The position numbers and the translations under genes were made by a program. A stretch of DNA of 32,715 nt from an uncultured Bacteroidales bacterium (GTDB lineage Bacteria; Bacteroidota; Bacteroidia; Bacteroidales; UBA932). Position 1 is the stretch's first letter. Every line of letters starts with the position of its first letter. Positions 15,379 through 22,350 of the stretch are shown one piece after another. The notes beneath the pieces are model-generated. The model saw nothing but the letters and a program-made list of their open reading frames with translations, was not told the origin of the DNA and made no database searches. The DNA lies in assembly GCA_900546395.1 (NCBI GenBank), contig URDD01000025.1, positions 1 to 32,715 of the forward strand. The letters are read 5' to 3'.

Positions 15379-16191
15379 ATGCACTGTTTATCTAAATTTT
15401 TGACTGGAACTGCTATAGTATTAATGGTTGTTATGGCTCAGTCTTGCTCATCATCCGGCGATGAAGGAAAAATAGGAATTGTGGCCCACAGAGGTTACTG
15501 GAACTGTGAGGAGGCCGGCTTTGCCAAGAACTCGATAGCGGCATTGAAATGCGCACAGGAAAAAGGTTTCTGGGGAAGTGAATTTGATGTGAATATGACA
15601 TCTGATGAAGTCCTGCTGGTGTATCATGATTCGAAAATAGACGGTAAAGTAATAGATCAGACTCCTGCATCCGAATTTAAGAATGTGCGTCTGGCAAACG
15701 GAGAACCTGTCCCTACGGTAGAACAATATCTTGAGCAGGGCAGGAAGTCTGACAAGACTATGTTGGTTTATGAGCTCAAGCCACACTCGACTCCGGAAAT
15801 AGAAAACCGGCTTGTCGATTTGACTTTGGAGAAACTTAAGGAAAAAGGCTTGGATTCACCTAAGAGGGTTATGTTCATTTCATTCAGCATCAATATCTGC
15901 AAGAGACTAGCCAGGAAAGCTCCCGAATATACAGTACAGTATCTCGGCAAGGATTTTTCACCGGAAGAATTGTCCGGATTCAAGATTAATGGAGTGGATT
16001 TCAACTATAAGGTTTTTTATGAGCATCCTGAATGGTTTGCTTCAGCACAGGATCATTCTATGTCTGTCAATGTATGGACTGTAAACAAGCAGATAGATAT
16101 GGAAAAAATGATATCTCTTGGAGTGGATATGATTACGACAGATCAGCCGGAAATACTGCGCAATATTCTTGGAGACAGGGAAATGCGTTAA
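15379..16191 (+). CDS. Glycerophosphodiester phosphodiesterase family lipoprotein
   Basis: A 270-residue lipoprotein with the leader HCLSKFLTGTAIVLMVVMAQ and lipobox AQSC (Cys 23). The GDPD TIM-barrel motifs follow: AHRGYW (~36-41), N-S-I-A-A (~52), the metal-binding SEFDVNMTSDEVLLVYHD (~67-84) with the HD general acid pair, LVYELKPH (~126) and near the end VNVWTVN and GVDMITTDQP. Family members hydrolyse glycerophosphodiesters to glycerol-3-phosphate and an alcohol, using a divalent metal. The enzyme is anchored in the envelope, consistent with phospholipid-derived substrates or host lipid scavenging. It lies 20 bases after the GH43-like gene and is followed by a strong terminator. Confidence 0.9.
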   Translation: MHCLSKFLTGTAIVLMVVMAQSCSSSGDEGKIGIVAHRGYWNCEEAGFAKNSIAALKCAQEKGFWGSEFDVNMTSDEVLLVYHDSKIDGKVIDQTPASEFKNVRLANGEPVPTVEQYLEQGRKSDKTMLVYELKPHSTPEIENRLVDLTLEKLKEKGLDSPKRVMFISFSINICKRLARKAPEYTVQYLGKDFSPEELSGFKINGVDFNYKVFYEHPEWFASAQDHSMSVNVWTVNKQIDMEKMISLGVDMITTDQPEILRNILGDREMR

Positions 16192-16255
16192 AAAAGAAGA
16201 AAATATGTCTTGCCGGTGCAAGATTGTGGTATGCAAGTTGTTTATATAACAGGCT

Positions 16256-16284
16256 GCCGGTCTGGACTGCAGGCCGGCTTTTTT
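16256..16284 (+). terminator. Rho-independent terminator after the GDPD gene
   Basis: GCCGGTCTG (16256-16264) pairs with CAGGCCGGC (16270-16278), with one G-U pair and a 5-base loop, followed by six T. It lies in the 114-base gap before the DUF4251 gene. Confidence 0.85.
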
Positions 16285-16305
16285 ATTGTAATAAAGGAGG
16301 TATTT

Positions 16306-16902
16306 ATGAAAAGAATGATTTTAGTATCTCTGCTTCTTGTGTTCTGTATTGCTGGTAATGCTCAGGAAAAGACGCGGAGACAGGAACGGATGGACCGGTG
16401 GAAAAACGATATGAAGGAATTTCGTATTAGAAGTGAGTCTGACCGTAAGGAAGAGGCTATAACAGATACATTGCTGTGGTATCGGGCCGGAGAAGCCTTG
16501 GCAAAAAGTACTTTTGTCCTCGAAGCAGATGCTGTTACATTCAAGGATGGCAGACGTGTTATGGTTAACCGTACATTGAATTTCATATCGGTCAACGGCA
16601 AAAGGGGAGTCGTTCAGATTTCACCGAGCACCATGTATTCAGGACCTAACGGAGTGGGAGGCATTACGCTGGATGGAAATATTTCAGGCTTGGAGTCAAG
16701 CACTGACAGAAAAGGCAATGTGCGTATCACAATGAATGTAATGGGTGTCGGGATAAATGCCCGTATTGATATTACCCTTTATTCAGGAAGTGATGATGCA
16801 TATGCAGTAGTGACACCGAATTTTTCTTCACGAACTGTACGTGTTGAAGGTAAAATAGTTCCGTTCGGTATGTCTAAGGTAGTTGAAGGTATGTCTATGT
16901 AG
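16306..16902 (+). CDS. DUF4251 domain protein, exported
   Basis: 198 residues from ATG 16306. This start is chosen because a full GGAGG (16296-16300) stands 5 bases upstream and KRMILVSLLLVFCIAGNAQ is a clean signal peptide. The frame upstream runs through the terminator. Residues ~50-195 match DUF4251: STFVLEADAVTFKDGRRVMV, LNFISVNGKRGVVQISPS, GPNGVGGITLDGNIS, the DRKGNV turn, and GKIVPFGMSKVVEGM at the C-terminus. This Bacteroidota family is thought to adopt a lipocalin-like beta fold, and its function is not known. It begins a three-gene run with the DUF4136 lipoprotein and the barrel protein, suggesting an envelope module. Confidence 0.8.
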   Translation: MKRMILVSLLLVFCIAGNAQEKTRRQERMDRWKNDMKEFRIRSESDRKEEAITDTLLWYRAGEALAKSTFVLEADAVTFKDGRRVMVNRTLNFISVNGKRGVVQISPSTMYSGPNGVGGITLDGNISGLESSTDRKGNVRITMNVMGVGINARIDITLYSGSDDAYAVVTPNFSSRTVRVEGKIVPFGMSKVVEGMSM

Positions 16903-16915
16903 AATTATCGTAAGT

Positions 16916-17602
16916 ATGAAAGTAAAATATTTTTTGTCGGCAATACTGCTGGTTATGGCAGCTTTGTCTTGTAGGAAAGGTCCGTCAGTATCTGACTTTG
17001 ACGGAGAATTTGTGGTCTATACCTCTCGCAGCCAGGAGACTGTGTTTCCTTCATTCAAAACATTTACAGTAGCTGACAGTCTTCTTTATGTCGAAAGCAA
17101 CAGAGGAAGAATGGCGCTGGACGGGTGGGTAAAGTCCGTCAGAAGCCAATACATAAAGCTGATGACAGACAGAGGGTTTGTTTATGTGGATACTGGAATG
17201 GATGACAATGCTCCGGGGATACAACTGCCTGGTAATCCTAAAGCTGATCTGGGTATCCAGATATCTTATATAGTATCGACAGATTATTTTACATCCCATG
17301 TTTCCGTCAACCCTGATTATTGGTGGGGTAGTTATCCTGGTTATTGGTATCCTGGTTATTGGGGAGACTGGGGAGGCTGGCACTATTCATTTCCGGTGAC
17401 ATACAGTTATTCGACCCAGTCGCTGCTTACAGAAATGGTTGACCTGACTTCAGTTCGAGGAAAGGACAAGCCTCTCTCTGTGGTCTGGAACAGCTATATA
17501 GACGGTAGTGTGGGAAATGCATATATGGATAGGGCTCGTTTTGAAAGAGCTGTAGAGCAGTCTTTCAAGCAGTCGGAATATATTGTGGCAGAAGGAAAGT
17601 AA
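16916..17602 (+). CDS. DUF4136 domain lipoprotein
   Basis: 228 residues from ATG 16916, 13 bases after the DUF4251 stop. An earlier in-frame ATG at 16883 would overlap that gene and break the signal peptide. KVKYFLSAILLVMAALSC gives a lipobox AALSC with Cys 19. SVSDFDGEFVVYTSRSQETV and the C-terminal LTEMVDLTSVRGKDKPLSVV, then WNSYIDG, fit DUF4136, a family of putative envelope lipoproteins of unknown function. A Tyr/Trp/Gly-rich insert with PGYW twice (GSYPGYWYPGYWGDWGGW, ~142-159) is typical of Bacteroidota members. The barrel-protein gene starts 12 bases after its stop, so all three genes probably share an mRNA. Confidence 0.8.
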   Translation: MKVKYFLSAILLVMAALSCRKGPSVSDFDGEFVVYTSRSQETVFPSFKTFTVADSLLYVESNRGRMALDGWVKSVRSQYIKLMTDRGFVYVDTGMDDNAPGIQLPGNPKADLGIQISYIVSTDYFTSHVSVNPDYWWGSYPGYWYPGYWGDWGGWHYSFPVTYSYSTQSLLTEMVDLTSVRGKDKPLSVVWNSYIDGSVGNAYMDRARFERAVEQSFKQSEYIVAEGK

Positions 17603-17614
17603 GGAGGGTGTTTT

Positions 17615-18229
17615 ATGAAAGATGTTATAAAAACAATATTAGTTTCTGCAGTGTTGGCTATAGTCACTGTTTCGGTAGTTTCCGCCCAGCCGGGGAGACG
17701 TTTTTATGTTGATGCAGGCTGGCAGTTCAATGCAACTGTGGCCAATGATTTTGCCGTGAAGGCCAATGGATGGGGAGCCTATGCCGAGGGGGGATATTAT
17801 GTCTTGCCTAGGGTGGCTGTAGGAGGTTTTGTCAGTTTCAATACCAACAACGAATATATTCCTCGGAATACCTATATGTCACAGGACGGTTCGGCCCTTA
17901 CTACGGATATGACCAATTCAATTTTCCAGATACCTTTCGGTGCGACTTTGCGTTACCGGTTGTGCTGGAAAAAGTTCCAGCCTTATGCCCAGGCAAAGGT
18001 CGGGGCGAATTATGCAAGAGAGTATATGTATCTTCCAACGATGTCTGCAAGGGATAGTCAGTGGGGGTTTTATATTTCTCCTGAAATAGGTTTGACGTGG
18101 CATCCTTTTTATAAGTTGAATCTTGGACTGCAATTTTCGGTTTACTATAGTTATGCCACTAACAGGTCTGTTGTTTTTGGATTGGACGGAATCAATAATG
18201 CTGGCTTCAAATTAGGAGTTTCTTTCTGA
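17615..18229 (+). CDS. Outer-membrane beta-barrel protein
   Basis: 204 residues with signal peptide KDVIKTILVSAVLAIVTVSV ending at VSAQ. Alternating aromatic strands follow: RRFYVDAGWQFNATV, WGAYAEGGYYVLPRVAVGGF, FQPYAQAKVGANYAREYMYL, WGFYISPEIGLTWHPFYKL, NLGLQFSVYYSYA, and the terminal Phe (FKLGVSF) required by the barrel assembly machinery. This is the small 8-strand OMP_b-brl pattern. A GGAGG lies 7 bases before the ATG, again unusually strong for this phylum. It is the last gene of the DUF4251-DUF4136-barrel run, which ends in a terminator. Function unknown; possibly an outer-membrane partner of the two preceding exported proteins. Confidence 0.8.
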   Translation: MKDVIKTILVSAVLAIVTVSVVSAQPGRRFYVDAGWQFNATVANDFAVKANGWGAYAEGGYYVLPRVAVGGFVSFNTNNEYIPRNTYMSQDGSALTTDMTNSIFQIPFGATLRYRLCWKKFQPYAQAKVGANYAREYMYLPTMSARDSQWGFYISPEIGLTWHPFYKLNLGLQFSVYYSYATNRSVVFGLDGINNAGFKLGVSF

Positions 18230-18246
18230 TAAAATCATGATTAATT

Positions 18247-18290
18247 ATATGGCGGTGTGTCAATTCTTTATTGGACGCCGCCATATTTTT
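18247..18290 (+). terminator. Terminator after the barrel gene
   Basis: ATATGGCGG (18247-18255) pairs with CCGCCATAT (18278-18286), with additional imperfect pairing inside, followed by a T-run (18286-18290). Confidence 0.75.
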
Positions 18291-18300
18291 AGTATCTTTG
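18270..18300 (+). promoter_or_regulatory. Promoter for manC, overlapping the preceding terminator
   Basis: ATTG (18270-18273), a 19-base spacer, then TATCTTTG (18293-18300). The -33 element lies inside the terminator hairpin. The leader to the ATG at 18336 is ~30 bases. Confidence 0.6.
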
Positions 18301-18335
18301 AAAGATTTATATGAAAAGTAATTAAAACATAACTA

Positions 18336-19385
18336 ATGGAAAATCATGTAGTAATAATGGCCGGAGGTATCGGCAGTCGTTTGTGGCCGTTGAGTACTCC
18401 TGAAATGCCCAAGCAGTTTATTGACGTTTTGGGAACAGGCAGGTCGTTGATACAGATGACAGTAGATAGGTTTCTTCCTGTTTGCGATATGAAAAATTTC
18501 TGGGTTGTGACATCATGCAGGTATTCCGGTATGGTGGCTGAGCATCTTCCGGAAATACCGCGTGACCATATTCTTTCTGAGCCGGAACCCCGTAATACAG
18601 CACCTTGTATTGCTTATGCGTGTTGGAAAATTTCACAGGAGTGTCCTGATGCAAATATAGTGGTCACTCCTTCCGATGCTTTGGTTACCAATGTGGAATT
18701 GTTTTCGGAGGTGGTTCTTAAGGCTTTGGATTTCGCTGCTTCTGGGCGAAATATAGTTACTGTTGGAATAAATCCGGACCGCCCTGAAACAGGATACGGC
18801 TATATTAATGCTGTTGAGGATGCATTGGGTAAAGTGGTGAAGGTTAAGGCTTTTAAGGAAAAGCCAAGTCTTGAAACAGCTATGGAGTATCTGGCACAGG
18901 GAGGCTTTTACTGGAATGCCGGCATTTTTGTATGGAGTGCTGAAACTATTGTATCCCAGCTAAGGATGTTCGCGCCTCAGATAGCTGGTGTAATGGATAG
19001 GATTGCAGAAGCGTTCGGGACTCAGGAGGAAGAAAGCGTACTTTGCAGGTTGTTCCCTACATGTGATAAGATTTCAATCGATTATGCTGTTATGGAGAAA
19101 TCTGATGACATATATGTCATCTCGGGTGACCTGGGCTGGACGGATTTGGGAAGCTGGGGGGCGGTAAAGGCGCAGCTTGGTACTGATGCAGATGGTAATG
19201 CTGTAATTGGAAATGATGTAAGGCTTTTCGGTTGCCGGAATTGTATTGTACATACGCAGGATTGCGGAACGGTTGTATTGGAAGGTCTTGACAGTTGTAT
19301 TGTCTCGAAAAAAGGAGATAAAATGATTGTCTGTCACTTGTCAGAGGAGCAGAAGATAAAGGACTTTTCCGCAAATATCAGATAG
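18336..19385 (+). CDS. manC: Mannose-1-phosphate guanylyltransferase
   Basis: Makes GDP-mannose from mannose-1-phosphate and GTP in the cytoplasm, the entry to GDP-fucose and mannose-containing surface glycans. At 349 residues it is the single-domain form, without the isomerase domain fused in some ManC/AlgA enzymes. The nucleotidyltransferase signature VIMAGGIGSRLWPLS with PEMPKQF is at residues 6-27, LSEPEPRNTAPCIAYA at ~79-94, the FKEKPS motif at ~170, YWNAGIFVWSAETI at ~193, and ISIDYAVMEKSDDIYVI with DLGWTDLGSWGA at ~247-278. It is promoter-proximal in a plus-strand series with an LpxH-like enzyme and a glycosyltransferase. Confidence 0.94.
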   Translation: MENHVVIMAGGIGSRLWPLSTPEMPKQFIDVLGTGRSLIQMTVDRFLPVCDMKNFWVVTSCRYSGMVAEHLPEIPRDHILSEPEPRNTAPCIAYACWKISQECPDANIVVTPSDALVTNVELFSEVVLKALDFAASGRNIVTVGINPDRPETGYGYINAVEDALGKVVKVKAFKEKPSLETAMEYLAQGGFYWNAGIFVWSAETIVSQLRMFAPQIAGVMDRIAEAFGTQEEESVLCRLFPTCDKISIDYAVMEKSDDIYVISGDLGWTDLGSWGAVKAQLGTDADGNAVIGNDVRLFGCRNCIVHTQDCGTVVLEGLDSCIVSKKGDKMIVCHLSEEQKIKDFSANIR

Positions 19386-19487
19386 TGCTCAAGAATCTTG
19401 AAAGATTTGCAGTCCGCATCTGAGTTTCATACGGTGCCGAGTTACAGTTGTAAAGGCATAAGTTTTGAAGTTGTATGACAGAAGCAA

Positions 19488-20276
19488 ATGTTGTTATATA
19501 TGGACAACGAAGGAAAAAATAGAAAATTTTACAATACTGTTGTTGTCTCGGATGTCCATCTCGGAGCTTTGCATTCCAGAGTTGACGAGGCTTGTGACTT
19601 TCTGGAAAGCATAAGGTGCAACAAGCTGATTCTGAACGGAGATATAATTGACGGGTGGCAGCTTGACAAAAAGCAGAAAAGACAGTGGAAGTCAAGTTAC
19701 ACCAGATTTTTCTCCATTATAATGGAGATGATGTCGGAAGATGATACCGAAGTAATCTATCTTAGGGGCAACCATGATGATTTTCTGGATAACCTGACTC
19801 CTTTGAAGCTCTCTAATATAAGTATTGTCAAAGATTATATATTGGAAAGTGCAGGTAAGCGTTTTTATGTTACTCATGGGGATGTTTTCGACAGTGTTAC
19901 TTCAAATATGAAGTGGCTTTCAGTTCTTGGAGATAAAGGATATAATGTACTGTTGTGGGTCAATGGCATGTACAATCGTTACCGTATTAAGAACGGCAAA
20001 CCTTATTATTCTCTTTCTCAGGCTGTCAAGCATAAGGTCAAGCAAGCGGTTTCGTTCATATCCGGATTTGAGGATATGTTGGCTGATTTAGCTCGGACAA
20101 AAGGCTGTGATGGTGTTATATGCGGTCATATACATTATCCTGAGGATCGTATGATAGGTAATATCAGGTATCTGAACTCCGGAGATTGGGTAGAGTCATT
20201 GTCTGCCTTGACGGAGGATAAGGACGGGATATGGAGGATTTTCCGTTACCGAAAAGATTTTGTGAACGTACTTTGA
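19488..20276 (+). CDS. LpxH-like metallophosphoesterase (UDP-2,3-diacylglucosamine diphosphatase family)
   Basis: 262 residues; ATG 19500 (MDNEGKNRKFYNT) is an equally possible start and neither has an RBS. The calcineurin-like two-metal site is complete: VVSDVHLGALHS (DxH, ~20), NGDIIDGW (GDxxD), LRGNHDDF (GNHD), VTHGDVFD, and the C-terminal CGHIHYPE (GHxH). The central helical insert (~135-190) matches the LpxH-like group. LpxH itself cleaves UDP-2,3-diacylglucosamine in lipid A synthesis. Bacteroidales often carry several paralogues, and this one is followed 61 bases later by a glycosyltransferase, so a different lipid-linked pyrophosphate substrate is possible. Confidence 0.85.
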   Translation: MLLYMDNEGKNRKFYNTVVVSDVHLGALHSRVDEACDFLESIRCNKLILNGDIIDGWQLDKKQKRQWKSSYTRFFSIIMEMMSEDDTEVIYLRGNHDDFLDNLTPLKLSNISIVKDYILESAGKRFYVTHGDVFDSVTSNMKWLSVLGDKGYNVLLWVNGMYNRYRIKNGKPYYSLSQAVKHKVKQAVSFISGFEDMLADLARTKGCDGVICGHIHYPEDRMIGNIRYLNSGDWVESLSALTEDKDGIWRIFRYRKDFVNVL

Positions 20277-20337
20277 GTTTGTCGGTTGCCTTACTTTGGC
20301 TTTTTTAAGTTTTCAGTGGTATTAAATAAGTATAGAT

Positions 20338-21477
20338 ATGAAATATCTATTTATAGTACAAGGAGAAGGACGTGGTCACCTTACACAGGCTATAACTCTT
20401 GAGAGAATGCTTGAGCGTCACGGCCATGAAGTGGTCGGCATAATGGTGGGCAAGAGTAAGACAAGGCAGCTTCCGGAGTTTTTCCTGAAGAGTGTCAAAG
20501 CTCCTGTACATCAGTTTCTGAGCATTAATTTTCTTCCGTCTGCGGCAAACAGAAAGGCCAATATGGCCAAAAGTGTAGCTTATAACATTGCGATGTCTCC
20601 TCATTATTTCAAGAGTATGAGGATAATAAAAAAGGCTATACAGGTCAGTGAAGCAGATGTGGTCGTCAATTTTTATGAGTTGCTTACCGGTCTGACATAT
20701 ATGCTTCACAGGATTCCTGTTCCGCAGATATGTATCGGTCACCAGTATCTTTTTCTGCATAATGGATTTACTATGCCCAAAAAGGTGTTTGGAGGATATA
20801 TGTGGCTTAAGTTCTTTACCAGGATTACAGCGATAGGAGCAAACCGTTATCTGGCGTTGTCGTTTAGGAAAATGCAAGGTGTGGCCGACGATAAAATCAA
20901 GGTGGTGCCTCCTCTTCTAAGGTCTGAAGTATTGGAAACAAAACCTGTGAAAGGCGATTATATTCACGGGTATATGCTAAATTCAGGATTTGCGGAAGAT
21001 GTGATGTCCTGGCATAAAGAGCATCCGGATGTGCAGTTGAGATTTTTCTGGGATAGAAATACTGAGACTCCAGTGACCCGTGTAGATGATACATTATGTT
21101 TCCATGTTTTGGATGATAAGGAATTCTTGCGTCAGATGGCAGGATGTAAGGCATATGCAAGTACAGCCGGTTTTGAATCCGTATGTGAGGCAATGTATCT
21201 TCAAAAGCCTATTCTTATGGTGCCTTCACATATAGAGCAGGAATGTAATGCGTTTGATGCGATGAAAGGTGGAGCGGGAGTTTCTTCGGACAGATTTGAT
21301 TTGAGCCTGCTTTTGGATTTTTCAGAAAGGTTTCAGCCTGATGAAGATTTTCCACAGTGGGCCAGATCTGCAGAATCTGTGATAATCACAGAGTTGGAGG
21401 GACGTTATGAGGAGTCTGATATATTGGAAAACAGGCTCAGAAGAGCATTCGAAAAAGAAAAACAAAAATTTTTTTGA
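20338..21477 (+). CDS. Glycosyltransferase of GT-B type (MJ1255/UGT-like)
   Basis: 379 residues, no signal peptide. The N-terminal Rossmann domain begins with the nucleotide-sugar transferase motif IVQGEGRGHLTQAITLERML (~5-24), in which GxGRGHxTQA is characteristic of GT-B enzymes of the MJ1255 type. Mid-protein IPVPQICIGHQYLFLH resembles the same group. The C-terminal domain carries FLRQMAGCKAYASTAGFESV and CEAMYLQKPILMVPS with EQECNA, the expected UDP-sugar binding region. It probably adds a sugar to a lipid or envelope acceptor at the cytoplasmic face of the membrane. It follows the LpxH-like gene, a pairing I recall as common in Bacteroidales. Donor and acceptor are unknown. Confidence 0.8.
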   Translation: MKYLFIVQGEGRGHLTQAITLERMLERHGHEVVGIMVGKSKTRQLPEFFLKSVKAPVHQFLSINFLPSAANRKANMAKSVAYNIAMSPHYFKSMRIIKKAIQVSEADVVVNFYELLTGLTYMLHRIPVPQICIGHQYLFLHNGFTMPKKVFGGYMWLKFFTRITAIGANRYLALSFRKMQGVADDKIKVVPPLLRSEVLETKPVKGDYIHGYMLNSGFAEDVMSWHKEHPDVQLRFFWDRNTETPVTRVDDTLCFHVLDDKEFLRQMAGCKAYASTAGFESVCEAMYLQKPILMVPSHIEQECNAFDAMKGGAGVSSDRFDLSLLLDFSERFQPDEDFPQWARSAESVIITELEGRYEESDILENRLRRAFEKEKQKFF

Positions 21478-21495
21478 AAAAAAGATGCAGAAAAA

Positions 21496-21527
21496 TTTGG
21501 AGGATTAAAAATAAAGCCATACCTTTG
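21496..21527 (+). promoter_or_regulatory. Promoter for the tRNA-Lys pair
   Basis: TTTG (21496-21499), a 20-base spacer, then TACCTTTG (21520-21527); both elements match exactly. The first tRNA starts 48 bases downstream. Confidence 0.75.
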
Positions 21528-21575
21528 CAATCCCAATTCAGAGATACAGCAACTTCTGAAAGGGAAAAATGGTAA

Positions 21576-21648
21576 GATTCGTTAGCTCAGCTGGTAGAGC
21601 ACAACACTTTTAATGTTGGGGTCTTGGGTTCGAATCCCAAACGGATCA
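21576..21648 (+). tRNA. tRNA-Lys(TTT)
   Basis: A 73-base cloverleaf: acceptor GATTCGT with ACGGATC (one G-U pair), D-arm TAGCTCAGCTGGTAGAGCA, anticodon stem CAACA/TGTTG with loop CTTTTAA (anticodon TTT at 21609-21611), T-arm TTGGGTTCGAATCCCAA, discriminator A. CCA is not encoded. Reads AAA/AAG. Confidence 0.95.
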
Positions 21649-21671
21649 CGAGTTTAAAACTTGAAAATATT

Positions 21672-21744
21672 GCTTCCTTAGCTCAGTTGGTAGAGCACGA
21701 CACTCTTAATGTTGGGGTCCAGGGTTCGAGCCCCTGAGGGAGCA
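21672..21744 (+). tRNA. tRNA-Lys(CTT)
   Basis: A 73-base cloverleaf 23 bases after the first: acceptor GCTTCCT with AGGGAGC, D-arm TAGCTCAGTTGGTAGAGCA, anticodon stem CGACA/TGTTG with loop CTCTTAA (anticodon CTT at 21705-21707), T-arm CAGGGTTCGAGCCCCTG, discriminator A, no CCA. Reads AAG. It shares most of its D-arm and anticodon arm with its neighbour. Confidence 0.95.
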
Positions 21745-21747
21745 CTT

Positions 21748-21791
21748 AAAGAAGAAGTCAACATAGAATGTGTTGACTTCTTCTTTTTTTT
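21748..21791 (+). terminator. Strong terminator of the tRNA-Lys transcript
   Basis: A 16-bp perfect stem (21748-21763 with 21771-21786, core GAAGTCAACA/TGTTGACTTC), a 7-base loop and a T-run to 21791. Confidence 0.9.
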
Positions 21792-21836
21792 CCTTGTTTT
21801 GGTTGCCTCCAATCCGAGGCAACCAAAACAAGGAAA
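21789..21836. repeat. 21-bp perfect inverted repeat between convergent transcripts
   Basis: The arms 21789-21809 and 21816-21836 are exact reverse complements (core TTGGTTGCCTC/GAGGCAACCAA) with a 6-base loop. It directly follows the tRNA terminator and faces the end of the hydrogenase operon (stop 21845). Neither side has the usual U-tract after the stem, so it may be a transcription barrier or a 3'-end processing structure. Confidence 0.8.
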
Positions 21837-21844
21837 TTCCAATT

Positions 21845-22348
21845 TCAGTCGTTCTTGATGCTTTCCATCTTGTAGTATTCGTCCAGGATTTCTCCGACTT
21901 TATCTGGAGTCAGCCTTCCATACACATTGGACCCAATCATTGCAACAGGGGCAAGTCCGCATGCTCCTACACATCTGAGGCAGTCTATCGAGAACATTCC
22001 GTCTTCTGTCTTTTCTCCGATTTTGATTCCAAGCCTGCGTGTGAATTCTTCCAGTATTTTTTCCGAGCCTCGTACATAGCAGGCTGTCCCCATGCATATT
22101 GAAATAGGGTATTTGCCCTTAGGAGTCATTGTGAAGAATGAGTAGAATGTCACGACTCCATATACCTTTGCCTCAGGTATGCCGAGTTTCAGTGCGACCA
22201 TCCTCTGCACTTCTTTTGGCAGATAGCCGAGATTGTCCTGGACTTCGTGCAGGATATTTATGAGTTCTCCGCTGTCATAGTTGAATTTCTTGCAGATTTC
22301 ATCTATGCATCCTGCCCAGGAACATGGTAATTTTATTTCTGATGACAT
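21845..22348 (-). CDS. hydC: NuoE-like [2Fe-2S] subunit of the trimeric [FeFe] hydrogenase (HydC/HndA)
   Basis: 167 residues from ATG 22348, preferred over a TTG two codons upstream that would overlap the hydA stop. This is the thioredoxin-like [2Fe-2S] subunit: FNYDSGELINILHEVQDNLG and YLPKEVQRMVALKLGIPEAK are the NuoE helical N-domain, YGVVTFYSFF is conserved, and the four cluster ligands are in CMGTAC (~85-90) and CLRCVGAC (~122-129). In trimeric hydrogenases it relays electrons next to the NuoF-like HydB. It is the last gene of hydB-hydA-hydC, 2 bases after the hydA stop, so translationally coupled. A Nuo complex I subunit is unlikely given its neighbours. Confidence 0.9.
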   Translation of the reverse strand: MSSEIKLPCSWAGCIDEICKKFNYDSGELINILHEVQDNLGYLPKEVQRMVALKLGIPEAKVYGVVTFYSFFTMTPKGKYPISICMGTACYVRGSEKILEEFTRRLGIKIGEKTEDGMFSIDCLRCVGACGLAPVAMIGSNVYGRLTPDKVGEILDEYYKMESIKND

Positions 22349-22350
22349 AA

